Translations under genes and position numbers: made by a program
Assembly (NCBI RefSeq): GCF_001894825.1
Contig: NZ_BCWY01000074.1
Coordinates: 1 to 45,740 of the forward strand
Direction of reading: 5' to 3'
DNA length: 45,740 bases
DNA from: Rhodococcus jostii NBRC 16295
GTDB taxonomy: Bacteria > Actinomycetota > Actinomycetes > Mycobacteriales > Mycobacteriaceae
Notes under the pieces: generated by a model
What the model was told of the DNA's origin: nothing
The model's database searches: none
The model's input: only the letters and a program-made list of their open reading frames with translations
Part shown: positions 32,409 to 44,715 of the stretch, piece by piece
Layout of the letters: the number at the start of each line of letters is the position of its first letter
Position numbering within the stretch: the first letter of the stretch is position 1

Positions 32409-33353
32409 GTGAAGCACCTGTTGTCGATCGCAGACCTGACACGGGAATCGGCTGTCGAACTTCTCGACGAGGCCGAACGCTTCGAACAAGCCCTCCTCGG
32501 ACGTGAGGTGCGGAAGCTCCCGACGCTGCGCGGCCGGACGGTCATGACCGTGTTCTTCGAGAACTCGACCCGGACCCGCGTGTCGTTCGAGGTCGCCGGG
32601 AAGTGGATGAGCGCGGACGTGATCAACGTCAGCGCGTCGAGTTCGTCGGTGTCCAAGGGGGAATCGCTCCGCGACACCGCGATGACATTGCGCGCCGCCG
32701 GCGCCGACGCGCTGATCGTGCGCCACCCCGCGTCGGGTGCCGCCCACCAGATCGCGAGTTGGACCGGACATCAGGACGACGGCGGACCGGCCGTCATCAA
32801 CGCCGGCGACGGCACCCACGAGCACCCCACCCAGGCGCTGCTCGACGCGCTCACGCTGCGTCAGCGTCTCGGCGACATCGAGGGCAAGCGGATCGCCATC
32901 GTCGGCGACATCCTGCACAGCCGGGTGGCGCGCTCGAATGCCCTGCTGCTGTCGATGCTCGGCGCCGAGGTCGTTCTCGTCGCGCCGCCCACGCTGCTCC
33001 CGGTGGGGGTCTCGTCCTGGCCGGTCTCTGTGGCGCACTCGCTGGACGCGGAACTTCCCGGACTCGACGCCGTCCTCATGCTGCGTGTGCAGGCGGAACG
33101 GATGAACGGCGGATTCTTCCCGTCCCAGCGGGAGTACTCGATCAATTACGGCCTGTCGGAGAAGCGGCTCGCGTTGCTTCCCGACCACGCGGTGGTGCTG
33201 CACCCCGGCCCGATGCTGCGCGGCATGGAAATCGCCTCGGCGGTGGCCGATTCGACGAGAACCGCCGTGCTGCAACAGGTCACCAACGGAGTGCACATGC
33301 GGATGGCTGTCCTGTTCCGGCTGCTGGTCGGAGCGGAGGAAGTTGCGGGATGA
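32409..33353 (+). CDS. pyrB: Aspartate carbamoyltransferase, catalytic chain
   Basis: The 314-residue enzyme makes carbamoyl-aspartate, the first committed step of pyrimidine synthesis. Carbamoyl-phosphate-binding residues are in VFFENSTRTRVSFEVAGKW, with further sites in ADALIVRHPASGA, DGTHEHPTQALLDALTL and VLHPGPMLRGMEI. No pyrI regulatory chain is present, and pyrC follows directly, as in actinobacteria where the two enzymes can associate. The start is GTG immediately after the pyrR stop; its 3' end overlaps pyrC by four bases (ATGA). Confidence 0.98.
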   Translation: MKHLLSIADLTRESAVELLDEAERFEQALLGREVRKLPTLRGRTVMTVFFENSTRTRVSFEVAGKWMSADVINVSASSSSVSKGESLRDTAMTLRAAGADALIVRHPASGAAHQIASWTGHQDDGGPAVINAGDGTHEHPTQALLDALTLRQRLGDIEGKRIAIVGDILHSRVARSNALLLSMLGAEVVLVAPPTLLPVGVSSWPVSVAHSLDAELPGLDAVLMLRVQAERMNGGFFPSQREYSINYGLSEKRLALLPDHAVVLHPGPMLRGMEIASAVADSTRTAVLQQVTNGVHMRMAVLFRLLVGAEEVAG

Positions 33354-34693
33354 GTGACAGTGCAGTGACAGGAGAGACAGTGCTCATCAAGAACGTGCTG
33401 CTGTACGGCGAGGGCGAGCCCACCGACGTGCTGCTCGGTGACGGCGTCATCGTCGCGATCGGCGCGGACGCCGGGAAGGACAGCGGGCCGGACGCCGAGG
33501 TCATCGACGCGGCGGGGCAGATCCTGCTCCCCGGTTTCGTCGACCTGCACACCCACCTGCGGGAACCCGGCCGCGAAGACACCGAGACCATCGATTCCGG
33601 TTCGGCGGCGGCCGCGCTCGGCGGGTACACCGCGGTGTTCGCGATGGCCAACACCAGCCCCGTCGCCGACTCGGTGGTCGTCACCGATCACGTGTGGCGG
33701 CGCGGGCAGGAGGTCGGCCTCGTCGACGTGCACCCCGTCGGTGCCGTCACCGTCGGGCTCGAGGGCAAGCAACTCGCGGAGATGGCCACGATGGCGTCGG
33801 GGATCGGCCGGGTCCGGATGTTCTCGGACGACGGCCACTGCGTCTACGACCCGCTCATCATGCGCCGGGCCCTCGAGTACTCGAGCTCGCTCGGGGTGCT
33901 CATCGCGCAGCACGCGGAGGAGCCGCGACTGACCGTCGGTGCCGTCGCGCACGAAGGTCCCACCGCCGCCCGGCTCGGGCTCGCGGGCTGGCCGCGCGCC
34001 GCCGAGGAGTCGATCGTCGCCCGCGACGCGCTGCTCGCCCGAGACGCCGGGGCGCGTGTGCACATCTGTCACGCCTCCACCGCCGGCACCGTCGAGCTGA
34101 TGAAGTGGGCTCGCGGACAAGGCATTTCGATCACCGCCGAGGTGACCCCGCACCACCTGCTGCTCGACGACTCGCGGCTCGAGACGTACGACGCCGTCAA
34201 CAAGGTGAATCCGCCCCTGCGGGAGGCGAGCGATGTCGCCGCGCTCCGCGCCGGACTGGCCGAGGGGATCATCGACTGCGTCGCGACGGATCACGCGCCG
34301 CACGCCGAGCAGGACAAGTGCTGCGAGTTCGCGGCGGCCCGCCCCGGAATGCTCGGCCTAGAGACCGCGCTGTCGATCGTCGCGCAGACGATGGTCCGCA
34401 CCGGCCTGCTCGACTGGCGCGGTGTGGCCCGCGTGATGAGTGAGCGTCCCGCGGAGATCGTCGGACTCGACGATCAGGGTCGCCCGCTCGAGGTGGGCGA
34501 ACCCGCCAACCTCGTGCTGATCGACCCGGACGCCGAATGGACGGTCCACGGTCCCGACCTCGCCAGCGTCGCCCACAACACGCCGTACGAGTCGATGACC
34601 CTCCCGGCGCGGGTGACCACGACGATCCTGCGCGGGCGGATCACCGCGAGCGACGGCCAGGCCCGCGTCCCGGCGCGGAACGGCAGGGGATGA
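33350..34693 (+). CDS. pyrC: Dihydroorotase (type I)
   Basis: The 447-residue amidohydrolase cyclises carbamoyl-aspartate to dihydroorotate. Metal-site residues are seen in GFVDLHTHLREPGRED (HxH), FSDDGHCVYDP, LIAQHAEEPRL, VHICHASTAGTVELM and CVATDHAPHAEQDK (Asp). Unlike E. coli PyrC it is of the longer allantoinase-like type I. The ATG at 33350 overlaps the pyrB stop; the first 13 residues (MSDSAVTGETVLI) may be dispensable, and a GTG at 33365 is an alternative. The stop overlaps the next gene by ATGA. Confidence 0.97.
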   Translation: MSDSAVTGETVLIKNVLLYGEGEPTDVLLGDGVIVAIGADAGKDSGPDAEVIDAAGQILLPGFVDLHTHLREPGREDTETIDSGSAAAALGGYTAVFAMANTSPVADSVVVTDHVWRRGQEVGLVDVHPVGAVTVGLEGKQLAEMATMASGIGRVRMFSDDGHCVYDPLIMRRALEYSSSLGVLIAQHAEEPRLTVGAVAHEGPTAARLGLAGWPRAAEESIVARDALLARDAGARVHICHASTAGTVELMKWARGQGISITAEVTPHHLLLDDSRLETYDAVNKVNPPLREASDVAALRAGLAEGIIDCVATDHAPHAEQDKCCEFAAARPGMLGLETALSIVAQTMVRTGLLDWRGVARVMSERPAEIVGLDDQGRPLEVGEPANLVLIDPDAEWTVHGPDLASVAHNTPYESMTLPARVTTTILRGRITASDGQARVPARNGRG

Positions 34694-35256
34694 CAGTGGA
34701 GAGAATCCTGTGGATAGTCGGCCTCGTCGCGTTCTGGGCGCTGGCCATCTTCCTCATGTACATCGGCTGGCGCGGTCGCGCCCGCCGTCAGACCGACCGG
34801 GTCGGGCAACTTCCCGCCGTCCCCGCGCACCTCGGTGAGCAGACGATCGCCCCGGCCACCGGACTGTACGTGGGCAGCACCCTCGCCCCGAGCTGGCAGG
34901 ACCGAATTGCGGTCGACGACCTCGGTTTCCGGGCGACGGGCGAGATCTCCCGCTACGCGTCCGGCATCCTGCTCGAACGCGACGGGGCGTCGGCGATCTG
35001 GATTCCGCAGGACGCGATCCGTGCGGTGCGCACCGAGCGCGGTCTCGCGGGCAAGGTCATGAGCAAGGACGGTGTCCTCGTGATCCGGTGGGAACTGCCG
35101 ACCGGCACCGAGATCGACACCGGTTTCCGCAGCGACGACAAGTCCGTGTACCCCGCCTGGGTGAGCGCGGGGGAGCCGGCCGGCAACAAAGACAGTGAAG
35201 ATTCAGCGAATGCGGCGAGCTCTGGTGAGGTCGAGCAGAACGGAGAGAACGCATGA
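34690..35256 (+). CDS. Membrane-anchored protein inside the pyr operon (Rv1382-like)
   Basis: The 188-residue protein has one N-terminal membrane helix (ILWIVGLVAFWALAIFLMYI, residues 6-25), a basic segment (GWRGRARRQTDR) and a soluble domain of about 110 residues (LYVGSTLAPSWQDRIAVDDL, SAIWIPQDAIRAVRTERGLA, LVIRWELPTGTEIDTGF) that resembles a PH-like fold. The acidic, Asn/Ser-rich tail is probably disordered. ATGA overlaps with pyrC and carA place it firmly in the operon, and mycobacteria carry an orthologue at the same place (Rv1382, from memory). It has no known enzymatic role; a link between pyrimidine enzymes and the membrane is possible but unproven. Confidence 0.85.
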   Translation: MTVERILWIVGLVAFWALAIFLMYIGWRGRARRQTDRVGQLPAVPAHLGEQTIAPATGLYVGSTLAPSWQDRIAVDDLGFRATGEISRYASGILLERDGASAIWIPQDAIRAVRTERGLAGKVMSKDGVLVIRWELPTGTEIDTGFRSDDKSVYPAWVSAGEPAGNKDSEDSANAASSGEVEQNGENA

Positions 35257-36412
35257 GCGGCTACGACACCGACTCGGCAGTACTGGTCCTCGAGGACGGA
35301 CGGGTATTCCGGGGCACCACGTTCGGTGCCGTCGGGCAGACGCTCGGTGAGGCAGTCTTCAGCACCGGTATGACCGGCTACCAGGAGACGCTCACCGACC
35401 CCAGCTACCACCGCCAGATCGTGGTGGCCACCGCGCCGCAGATCGGCAACACGGGCTGGAACGACGAGGACGACGAGTCCGTCGGACCTACCGGCAGCAG
35501 CGCCGAGGCCAAGATCTGGGTGGCCGGATACGTCGTCCGCGACCCCGCGCGCCGCACCTCCAGCTGGCGCGCCACCGGCTCCCTGCAGGACGAACTCGTG
35601 AAGCAGGGCGTGGTCGGGATCGCCGGCATCGACACCCGGGCCCTGGTCCGCCACCTGCGCACCCGCGGGTCCATGCGCGCCGGGGTGTTCTCCGGTGACG
35701 CGCTCGCCGACACCGACGTGCTGCTCGACCGCGTGAAGAGTCAGCCGTCGATGCTCGGCGCCGACCTCGCCGGCGAGGTCAGCACCACCAGCGGTTACGT
35801 CGTCGAACCCACCGGCGGAGACGCCCGGTTCACGGTCGCGGCGATCGACCTCGGCATCAAGACCAACACCCCGCGCATGTTCGCCGACCGCGGCATCCGG
35901 GTGCACGTCCTCCCGTCGAACGCCACGCTCGAGCAGATCCTCGACCTGAAGGCCGACGGCGTCTTCCTCTCCAACGGTCCCGGCGACCCGGCGACCGCCG
36001 ACGGTGCCGTGCACCTCACGAAGGAAGTCATCGGCCAGGGCCTGCCCCTGTTCGGCATCTGCTTCGGCAACCAGATCCTCGGACGCGCTCTCGGACTGGG
36101 CACCTACAAGATGAAATTCGGTCACCGGGGCATCAACATCCCGGTCATCGAACACGAGACGGGCCGCATCGCGATCACCGCGCAGAACCACGGCTTCGCG
36201 CTCGAGGGTGAGGCCGGGCAGGAGTTCGACACCCCGTTCGGCAAGGCCGTAATCAGCCACACGTGCGCCAACGACGGTGCCGTGGAAGGGGTCCGACTGC
36301 TCGACGGATCCGCCTTCTCGGTGCAGTACCACCCCGAGGCCGCGGCGGGCCCGCACGACGCCGCCTACCTGTTCGACCGCTTCACCAGCCTGCTCGAGGG
36401 AGTCAAGAAGTA

Positions 36413-36413
<1 letters not shown>
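35253..36413 (+). CDS. carA: Carbamoyl-phosphate synthase, glutamine amidotransferase small chain
   Basis: The 386-residue subunit hydrolyses glutamine and channels ammonia to CarB. The N-terminal domain shows LEDGRVFRGTTFGAVGQTLG and FSTGMTGYQETLTDPSY. The class I amidotransferase domain carries the nucleophile Cys270 in LFGICFGNQILGRALG and the catalytic His/Glu in VQYHPEAAAGPHDA, preceded by FLSNGPGDPATADG. It starts at an ATG that overlaps the stop of the membrane-protein gene and shares one base with carB. It supplies carbamoyl phosphate to both pyrimidine and arginine pathways. Confidence 0.98.
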
Positions 36414-39735
<3,322 letters not shown>

Positions 39736-39739
<4 letters not shown>

Positions 39740-40575
39740 GCGGGCACCATCACCACCACTCCTGGGTGGATCGGCTGACCTCGGCGGTCGAGCACCGTGG
39801 GCGGTTGTGCGTCGGGATCGACCCGCACCCCGGGTTGCTCGAGGCGTGGGGGTTGCCGGTCTCCGCCGAGGGGCTCGAGGCGTTCGCGGAGATCTGTGTG
39901 GAGGCCTTCGTCGGTGAGGTGGCCGTCGTGAAGCCTCAGGTGGCGTTCTTCGAGGCGTACGGCTCCGCCGGGTACGCGGTGCTCGAACGCACCATCACGG
40001 TCCTCAGAGAGGCAGGGACGCTCGTCGTCGCCGATGCCAAGCGCGGGGACATCGGGTCGACGATGGCGGCGTACGCGCAGTCCTGGCTGGGTGAGAGCTC
40101 GGCTCTGTCGTCCGACGCGCTGACCGTGTCGCCGTATCTGGGATTCGGCGCCCTCGATCCGGCCCTGTCGCTGGCGGCGGAGCAGGGCCGCGGGCTCTTC
40201 GTGCTCGCCCGGACTTCCAATCCGGAGGGCGGCGATCTGCAGGCGGCGCGGACGTCCGGGGGAGTGTCGGTGGCCCAATCCGTGGTGGATGCGGCGGTCC
40301 GGCGCAACGACGCCAACCCCGGCCTGGTGGGCCTGGTGGTGGGTGCGACACGCGGACACGGCCTGGATTTGTCGAAATTTTCCGGAGCAATTCTCGCGCC
40401 CGGTCTCGGCGCCCAGGGCGCGACTCCCGGTGATCTCGCCGACATTTTTCCCGATTCTCGAAAACTGTTGTTACCGAACAGTTCTCGTGGTGTTCTCGGG
40501 GCGGGACCGTCGGTGACGGCCCTGCGTGAGGCGGCCGTGAAGGTGCGTGACGAGATCGAGTCCGCACTCTCATAG
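39736..40575 (+). CDS. pyrF: Orotidine 5'-phosphate decarboxylase (type 2)
   Basis: The 279-residue enzyme makes UMP from OMP. It is the mycobacterial/type 2 form, recognised by RLCVGIDPHPGLLEAWGL, VAVVKPQVAFFEAYG and the catalytic segment VVADAKRGDIGSTMAAYAQ with Lys and Asp residues. The C-terminal phosphate-binding part includes LAPGLGAQGATPGDLADIF. The N-terminus carries a natural run of five His (residues 4-8: SGHHHHHSW). The GTG overlaps the carB stop. It is the last gene of the pyr operon; orotate-forming pyrD and pyrE are not in the window. Confidence 0.97.
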
Positions 40576-40610
40576 CCCACCCGAATCCGGCTCTGACCTC
40601 TGGGGGTGGG
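40576..40610 (+). terminator. Possible terminator hairpin after pyrF
   Basis: CCCACCC (40576-40582) directly after the pyrF stop can pair with GGGTGGG (40604-40610) over a 21-base loop. The stem is short and has no T-run. Confidence 0.35.
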
Positions 40611-40701
40611 TTCGCAATCGGCGCCGGGCGTGAGTACGGTCGCTATCGCTGCTGGTTATCCAGTGGTTTGGACTATTTGCCAACGACGAGACGGAGGAAC
40701 C

Positions 40702-41022
40702 GTGGCCCTTCCCCAGTTGACTGATGAGCAGCGCGCTGCTGCTTTGGAGAAGGCAGCTGCTGCCCGCAAGGCCAGGGCTGAGCTCAAGGAGCGCCTGAAG
40801 CGTGGTGGCACCGACCTCAAGCAGGTTCTCAAGGACGCCGAGGACGACGAGATCCTGGGCAAGATGAAGGTGTCGGCACTGCTCGAGGCGCTGCCCAAGG
40901 TGGGCAAGGTCAAGGCGCAGGAGATCATGACCGAGCTGGAGATCGCTCCGACCCGTCGCCTCCGTGGCCTCGGCGATCGGCAGCGGAAGGCCCTGCTCGC
41001 CAGGTTCGACTTCGAGGCCTGA
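40702..41022 (+). CDS. mihF: Mycobacterial-type integration host factor (nucleoid protein)
   Basis: The 106-residue basic protein binds and bends DNA and is a main nucleoid protein of mycobacteria and streptomycetes, unrelated to HU-like IHF. It matches the M. tuberculosis protein over most of its length from memory: VALPQLTDEQRAAALEKAAA, RLKRGGT, MKVSALLEALPKVGKVKAQE and the helix-two-turn-helix region IMTELEIAPTRRLRGLGDRQ. GTG 40702 has an ideal GGAGG ribosome site 7 bases upstream (40694-40698) and matches the short form shown to be real in mycobacteria. A longer frame from 40606 adds residues with no similarity. Its place before gmk-rpoZ is conserved. Confidence 0.95.
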   Translation: MALPQLTDEQRAAALEKAAAARKARAELKERLKRGGTDLKQVLKDAEDDEILGKMKVSALLEALPKVGKVKAQEIMTELEIAPTRRLRGLGDRQRKALLARFDFEA

Positions 41023-41030
41023 GCACGACA

Positions 41031-41654
41031 GTGGTAGCTGACGCACAAGTGTCAGAGCGCAAGACCGCAGTGCGGAGGGGTCGGCTGGTAGTACTGGCCG
41101 GCCCCTCGGCCGTCGGTAAGTCCACCGTGGTGCGACTCCTGCGTGAACGGATGCCGGAGCTCGTCTTCAGCGTGTCCGCGACGACGCGCGACCCACGCCC
41201 GGGCGAGGTGGACGGCAAGGACTACCGGTTCACCTCTCGCGACGAGTTCCAGCGGATGATCGATTCCGGTGAGCTGCTCGAATGGGCCGAGATCCACGGC
41301 GGGCTACAGCTGTCGGGGACCCCGGCCGCACCCGTCCGCCAGGCGATCGAGCAGGGCAAACCCGTGCTGGTCGAGGTCGATCTCGCCGGTGCGCGGGCCG
41401 TCCGGGCCGCGATGCCGGAGGCGCTTCTCGTCTTCATGGCGCCCCCGAGCTGGGACGTGCTGGTCGAGAGATTGACCGGCCGGGGCACCGAATCCGCCGA
41501 GGTCGTGGAGCGTCGTCTCGCCACCGCGCGGGTCGAGCTGGAGGCGCAGGACGAGTTCGACGAGGTCATCGTGAACGAGGATGTCAGCCGATCGTGCGAC
41601 GAGTTGGTATCCTTGTTGGTTGGACGACCGGAACAGTCCGAGTCGACCCACTAG
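41031..41654 (+). CDS. gmk: Guanylate kinase
   Basis: The 207-residue enzyme makes GDP from GMP. The P-loop is LVVLAGPSAVGKSTVVRLL, the GMP-binding region is FSVSATTRDPRPGEVDGKDY and later SGELLEWAEIHGG, and the lid carries RLTGRGTESAEVVERRLATA. The N-terminal 18 residues (VADAQVSERKTAVRRGRL) are a short extension typical of actinobacteria. It starts with GTG 8 bases after mihF. In rpoZ-linked clusters it helps connect nucleotide pools to transcription. The stop lies in a 6-bp inverted repeat (41651-41670). Confidence 0.97.
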   Translation: MVADAQVSERKTAVRRGRLVVLAGPSAVGKSTVVRLLRERMPELVFSVSATTRDPRPGEVDGKDYRFTSRDEFQRMIDSGELLEWAEIHGGLQLSGTPAAPVRQAIEQGKPVLVEVDLAGARAVRAAMPEALLVFMAPPSWDVLVERLTGRGTESAEVVERRLATARVELEAQDEFDEVIVNEDVSRSCDELVSLLVGRPEQSESTH

Positions 41655-41695
41655 TTCTCACATCAACTAGCCAGAACTATTTCAGGAGATACCGA

Positions 41696-42001
41696 GTGAG
41701 CAGCACCCCCGCAGTAGCGTCCGCAACACCCAGCCACGGCGCCCTGCCGGCTTACGACACCCCGCTCGGCATCACCAATCCTCCGATCGACGAGCTTCTC
41801 GCTCGCACGTCGTCGAAGTATGCGCTGGTGATCTACGCGGCCAAGCGTGCGCGTCAGATCAACGATTACTACAACCAGCTCGGTGACGGGATCCTCGAGT
41901 ACGTCGGCCCCCTCGTGGAGCCGGGCCTGCAGGAGAAGCCGCTGTCGATCGCGCTGCGTGAGATCCACTCCGATCTTCTCGAGCACACCGAAGGCGAGTG
42001 A
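41696..42001 (+). CDS. rpoZ: RNA polymerase omega subunit
   Basis: The 101-residue subunit assists folding of beta-prime. The conserved core is [20 protein letters not shown] followed by [20 protein letters not shown] and [17 protein letters not shown]. The GTG at 41696 has an AGGAG ribosome site (41684-41688). It sits 41 bases after gmk and overlaps or abuts coaBC, in the order gmk-rpoZ-coaBC-metK-priA widely kept in actinobacteria. Confidence 0.96.
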
Positions 42002-42015
42002 GCGGAGGATCTGCG

Positions 42016-43320
42016 GTGCCTGAGCTGGCAGCGGGCCCGGGGTCCGGGCACGTGACGGATTCACCCGAATCGGCTCTTTCCGGGGCTGCGCGCAAGCGGA
42101 TCGTCGTCGGAGTGGGCGGCGGCATCGCCGCGTACAAGAGCTGCGCCGTCGTCCGCGCCTTCACGGAGGCCGGGCACCACGTCCGGGTCATCCCGACGGA
42201 GTCCGCGCTCGAGTTCGTCGGCAAGGCGACCTTCGAGGCGCTGTCGGGCAACCCGGTGCACACCGGGGTGTTCGCCGACGTCCCGCAGGTTCCGCACGTC
42301 CGCCTCGGGCAGGAAGCGGATCTCGTGGTCATCGCGCCCGCCACCGCCGACCTCATGGCGCGGGCCGTGGCGGGGCGCGCGGACGACCTCCTCACCGCGA
42401 CCCTGCTCACCGCGCGATGTCCCGTGGTGTTCGCGCCCGCGATGCACACGGAGATGTGGGAGCACCCAGCCACCGTCTCCAACGTCGCCACACTGCGGGC
42501 ACGCGGTGTGACCGTCATCGAACCCGCCTCCGGGCGCCTCACCGGCAAGGACACCGGCGCAGGCCGGCTGCCCGAACCCGACGAGATCGTCGGACTGGCG
42601 TCGCTGCTGCTCGAGCGTCCGGACGCGCTGCCCCGTGACCTGGAAGGCCGGCGGATCCTCGTGTCCGCGGGCGGCACCCGGGAACCACTCGACCCGGTGC
42701 GGTTCCTCGGGAACCGCAGTTCGGGCAAGCAGGGGTACGCGATCGCCCGGCTCGCCGTGCAGCGCGGGGCCGAGGTCACCCTCGTCTCCGGCTACACCGC
42801 CGGACTCGCCGACCCGGCCGCGGTCGACATGGTGCACGTCCGCACGGCGGAGGACATGCGGGTCGCGGTCGCCAAGCACGCGCCAGGATTCGACGCGGTG
42901 GTCATGGCTGCGGCGGTGGCCGACTTCCGGCCGTCGACGACGGTGGCGAGCAAGATCAAGAAGGGTGCGGGCGAGCCCGACTCGATCGCACTCACCAAGA
43001 ACGAGGACATCCTCGCGGGCCTGGTCCAGTCGCGGAGAGACGGGCAGATCCCGTCGTCGACCGTGATCGTCGGGTTCGCGGCCGAGACCGGAGACGCCGA
43101 CGGTGATGTCCTCACGTACGCGCGGGCCAAGCTCGCCCGCAAGGGCTGCGACCTTCTCGTCGTCAACGCGGTGGGGGAGGGCAAGGCGTTCGAGGTCGAC
43201 CACAACGACGGATGGCTGCTCGGATCCGACGGCTCCGAGTCCGCGCTCGAGCACGGATCGAAGGCGTTGATGGCGAGCCGCGTGCTCGACGCCGTCGACC
43301 AGCTGTTCCGGACTCTCTGA
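42016..43320 (+). CDS. coaBC: Bifunctional phosphopantothenoylcysteine decarboxylase / PPC synthetase
   Basis: The 434-residue protein carries out two coenzyme A steps. The N-terminal CoaC flavoprotein domain shows RIVVGVGGGIAAYKSCAVVR, VIAPATADLMARAVAGRADD and the FMN/substrate-clamp motif PAMHTEMWEHPAT (His where E. coli has Asn). The C-terminal CoaB domain begins RRILVSAGGTREPLDPVRFL and has NRSSGKQGYAIARLA, VMAAAVADFRP and LTKNEDILAGL. I prefer GTG 42016 because GGAGG lies at 42004-42008. GTG 41998, which overlaps the rpoZ stop, and GTG 42052 are in-frame alternatives. Confidence 0.95.
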   Translation: MPELAAGPGSGHVTDSPESALSGAARKRIVVGVGGGIAAYKSCAVVRAFTEAGHHVRVIPTESALEFVGKATFEALSGNPVHTGVFADVPQVPHVRLGQEADLVVIAPATADLMARAVAGRADDLLTATLLTARCPVVFAPAMHTEMWEHPATVSNVATLRARGVTVIEPASGRLTGKDTGAGRLPEPDEIVGLASLLLERPDALPRDLEGRRILVSAGGTREPLDPVRFLGNRSSGKQGYAIARLAVQRGAEVTLVSGYTAGLADPAAVDMVHVRTAEDMRVAVAKHAPGFDAVVMAAAVADFRPSTTVASKIKKGAGEPDSIALTKNEDILAGLVQSRRDGQIPSSTVIVGFAAETGDADGDVLTYARAKLARKGCDLLVVNAVGEGKAFEVDHNDGWLLGSDGSESALEHGSKALMASRVLDAVDQLFRTL

Positions 43321-43405
43321 GGCACTATTCCAGCAGAGTTTCGGTGATTCGAAGGGTGTCACTCCCGCCGGGGTGGCGCTAGGGTCGTTCGCGGTATTAC
43401 GCAGC

Positions 43406-43411
43406 TAAGCT
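43406..43411 (+). promoter_or_regulatory. Possible -10 element of metK (TAAGCT)
   Basis: TAAGCT is the same hexamer as in front of pyrR and would give a leader of about 37 bases. I see no SAM riboswitch fold in the 134 bases between coaBC and metK. Confidence 0.35.
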
Positions 43412-43454
43412 GTTTTCAAGTGCTGTTCAGGGACAACTGTCGAGAGGGAATTCT

Positions 43455-44669
43455 GTGAGCCAGTCCGGTAGTCGGCTATTCACCAGTGAGTCTGTGACCG
43501 AGGGGCACCCGGACAAGATTTGTGATGCGATCAGCGACTCCATCCTCGACGCGCTCCTCACCGACGACCCGCGCGCCCGCGTCGCCGTCGAGACAATGGT
43601 GACCACCGGACAGGTCCACGTCGCCGGCGAGGTGACGACCACCGCGTACGCCGACATCCCCAAGATCGTGCGCGACACCGTCCTCGAGATCGGCTACGAC
43701 TCGTCGGCCAAGGGCTTCGACGGCAACTCCTGCGGCGTCAACGTGGCGATCGGGGCGCAGTCCCCGGAGATCGCCCAGGGTGTCGACCACTCGCACGAGG
43801 TCCGCACCGGCGAGCTGAGCGACGACGAGATCGACCGTCAGGGCGCCGGCGACCAGGGCCTGATGTTCGGGTTCGCGACCATCGACACCCCGGAACTGAT
43901 GCCCCTGCCGATCGCGTTGGCGCACCGCCTGTCGCGTCGACTCACCGAGGTCCGCAAGTCGGGGGTCCTGCCGTACCTGCGCCCGGACGGCAAGACTCAG
44001 GTCACCATCGAGTACGACGGTGACAAGGCGGTCCGCCTCGACACCGTGGTCATCTCGACGCAGCACGCCGCCGACATCGACCTCGACAACCTGCTCACCC
44101 CGGATCTGCGGGAGAAGGTTCTCGGTTCGGTTCTCGCCGAGATCGACATGCCGGAACTCGACGTCTCGGACATCCGGCTGCTCGTCAACCCGACCGGCAA
44201 GTTCGTGCTCGGCGGCCCGATGGGTGACGCCGGCCTGACGGGCCGCAAGATCATCGTCGACACCTACGGCGGCATGGCCCGCCACGGTGGCGGCGCGTTC
44301 TCCGGCAAGGACCCCTCGAAGGTCGACCGGTCGGCGGCCTACGCCATGCGCTGGGTGGCCAAGAACGCGGTCGCGGCGGGTCTGGCGGACCGGATCGAGG
44401 TGCAAGTGGCGTACGCGATCGGCAAGGCGGCCCCGGTGGGTCTGTTCGTCGAGACCTTCGGTACCGAGAAGACGGATCCGGCCCGCATCCAGCAGGCAAT
44501 CACCGAAACGTTCGACCTGCGCCCGGGCGCCATCATCCGTGACCTCGACCTGCTGCGCCCGATCTACGCGCAGACCGCGGCCTACGGTCACTTCGGTCGT
44601 ACCGACATCGCACTCCCCTGGGAGAGCATCGACCGGGCGGAGAAGCTGCGGGCAGCCGCAGGCCTCTGA
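43455..44669 (+). CDS. metK: S-adenosylmethionine synthetase
   Basis: The 404-residue enzyme makes SAM from methionine and ATP. Motifs seen are RLFTSESVTEGHPDKICDAI, GAGDQGLMFGFA (ATP-binding), LRPDGKTQVTIEYD, GGPMGDAGLTGRKIIVDTYG and GGGAFSGKDPSKVDRSAAYA. All three repeated domains are complete. The GTG at 43455 follows a GAGAGGGA ribosome site. It supplies SAM for methylation and for radical SAM enzymes, among them the one encoded at 5331. Confidence 0.98.
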   Translation: MSQSGSRLFTSESVTEGHPDKICDAISDSILDALLTDDPRARVAVETMVTTGQVHVAGEVTTTAYADIPKIVRDTVLEIGYDSSAKGFDGNSCGVNVAIGAQSPEIAQGVDHSHEVRTGELSDDEIDRQGAGDQGLMFGFATIDTPELMPLPIALAHRLSRRLTEVRKSGVLPYLRPDGKTQVTIEYDGDKAVRLDTVVISTQHAADIDLDNLLTPDLREKVLGSVLAEIDMPELDVSDIRLLVNPTGKFVLGGPMGDAGLTGRKIIVDTYGGMARHGGGAFSGKDPSKVDRSAAYAMRWVAKNAVAAGLADRIEVQVAYAIGKAAPVGLFVETFGTEKTDPARIQQAITETFDLRPGAIIRDLDLLRPIYAQTAAYGHFGRTDIALPWESIDRAEKLRAAAGL

Positions 44670-44690
44670 TCGGTCGTCACGGCGCGGCGG

Positions 44691-44715
44691 GCGCCGCCCT
44701 GGCCGGGGGCGGCGC
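44691..44715 (+). terminator. Hairpin between metK and priA, ending at the priA start codon
   Basis: GCGCCGCCC (44691-44699) pairs perfectly with GGGCGGCGC (44707-44715) over a 7-base loop. The right arm ends one base before the priA GTG (44716) and covers its only G-rich upstream segment. It may end metK transcription or limit priA translation. Confidence 0.5.

Noticed and set aside
43321..43454. Possible SAM riboswitch before metK
   Set aside because: The 134-base spacer shows no multi-stem fold or SAM-I/SAM-IV core that I can recognise; only a -10-like hexamer and a ribosome site.
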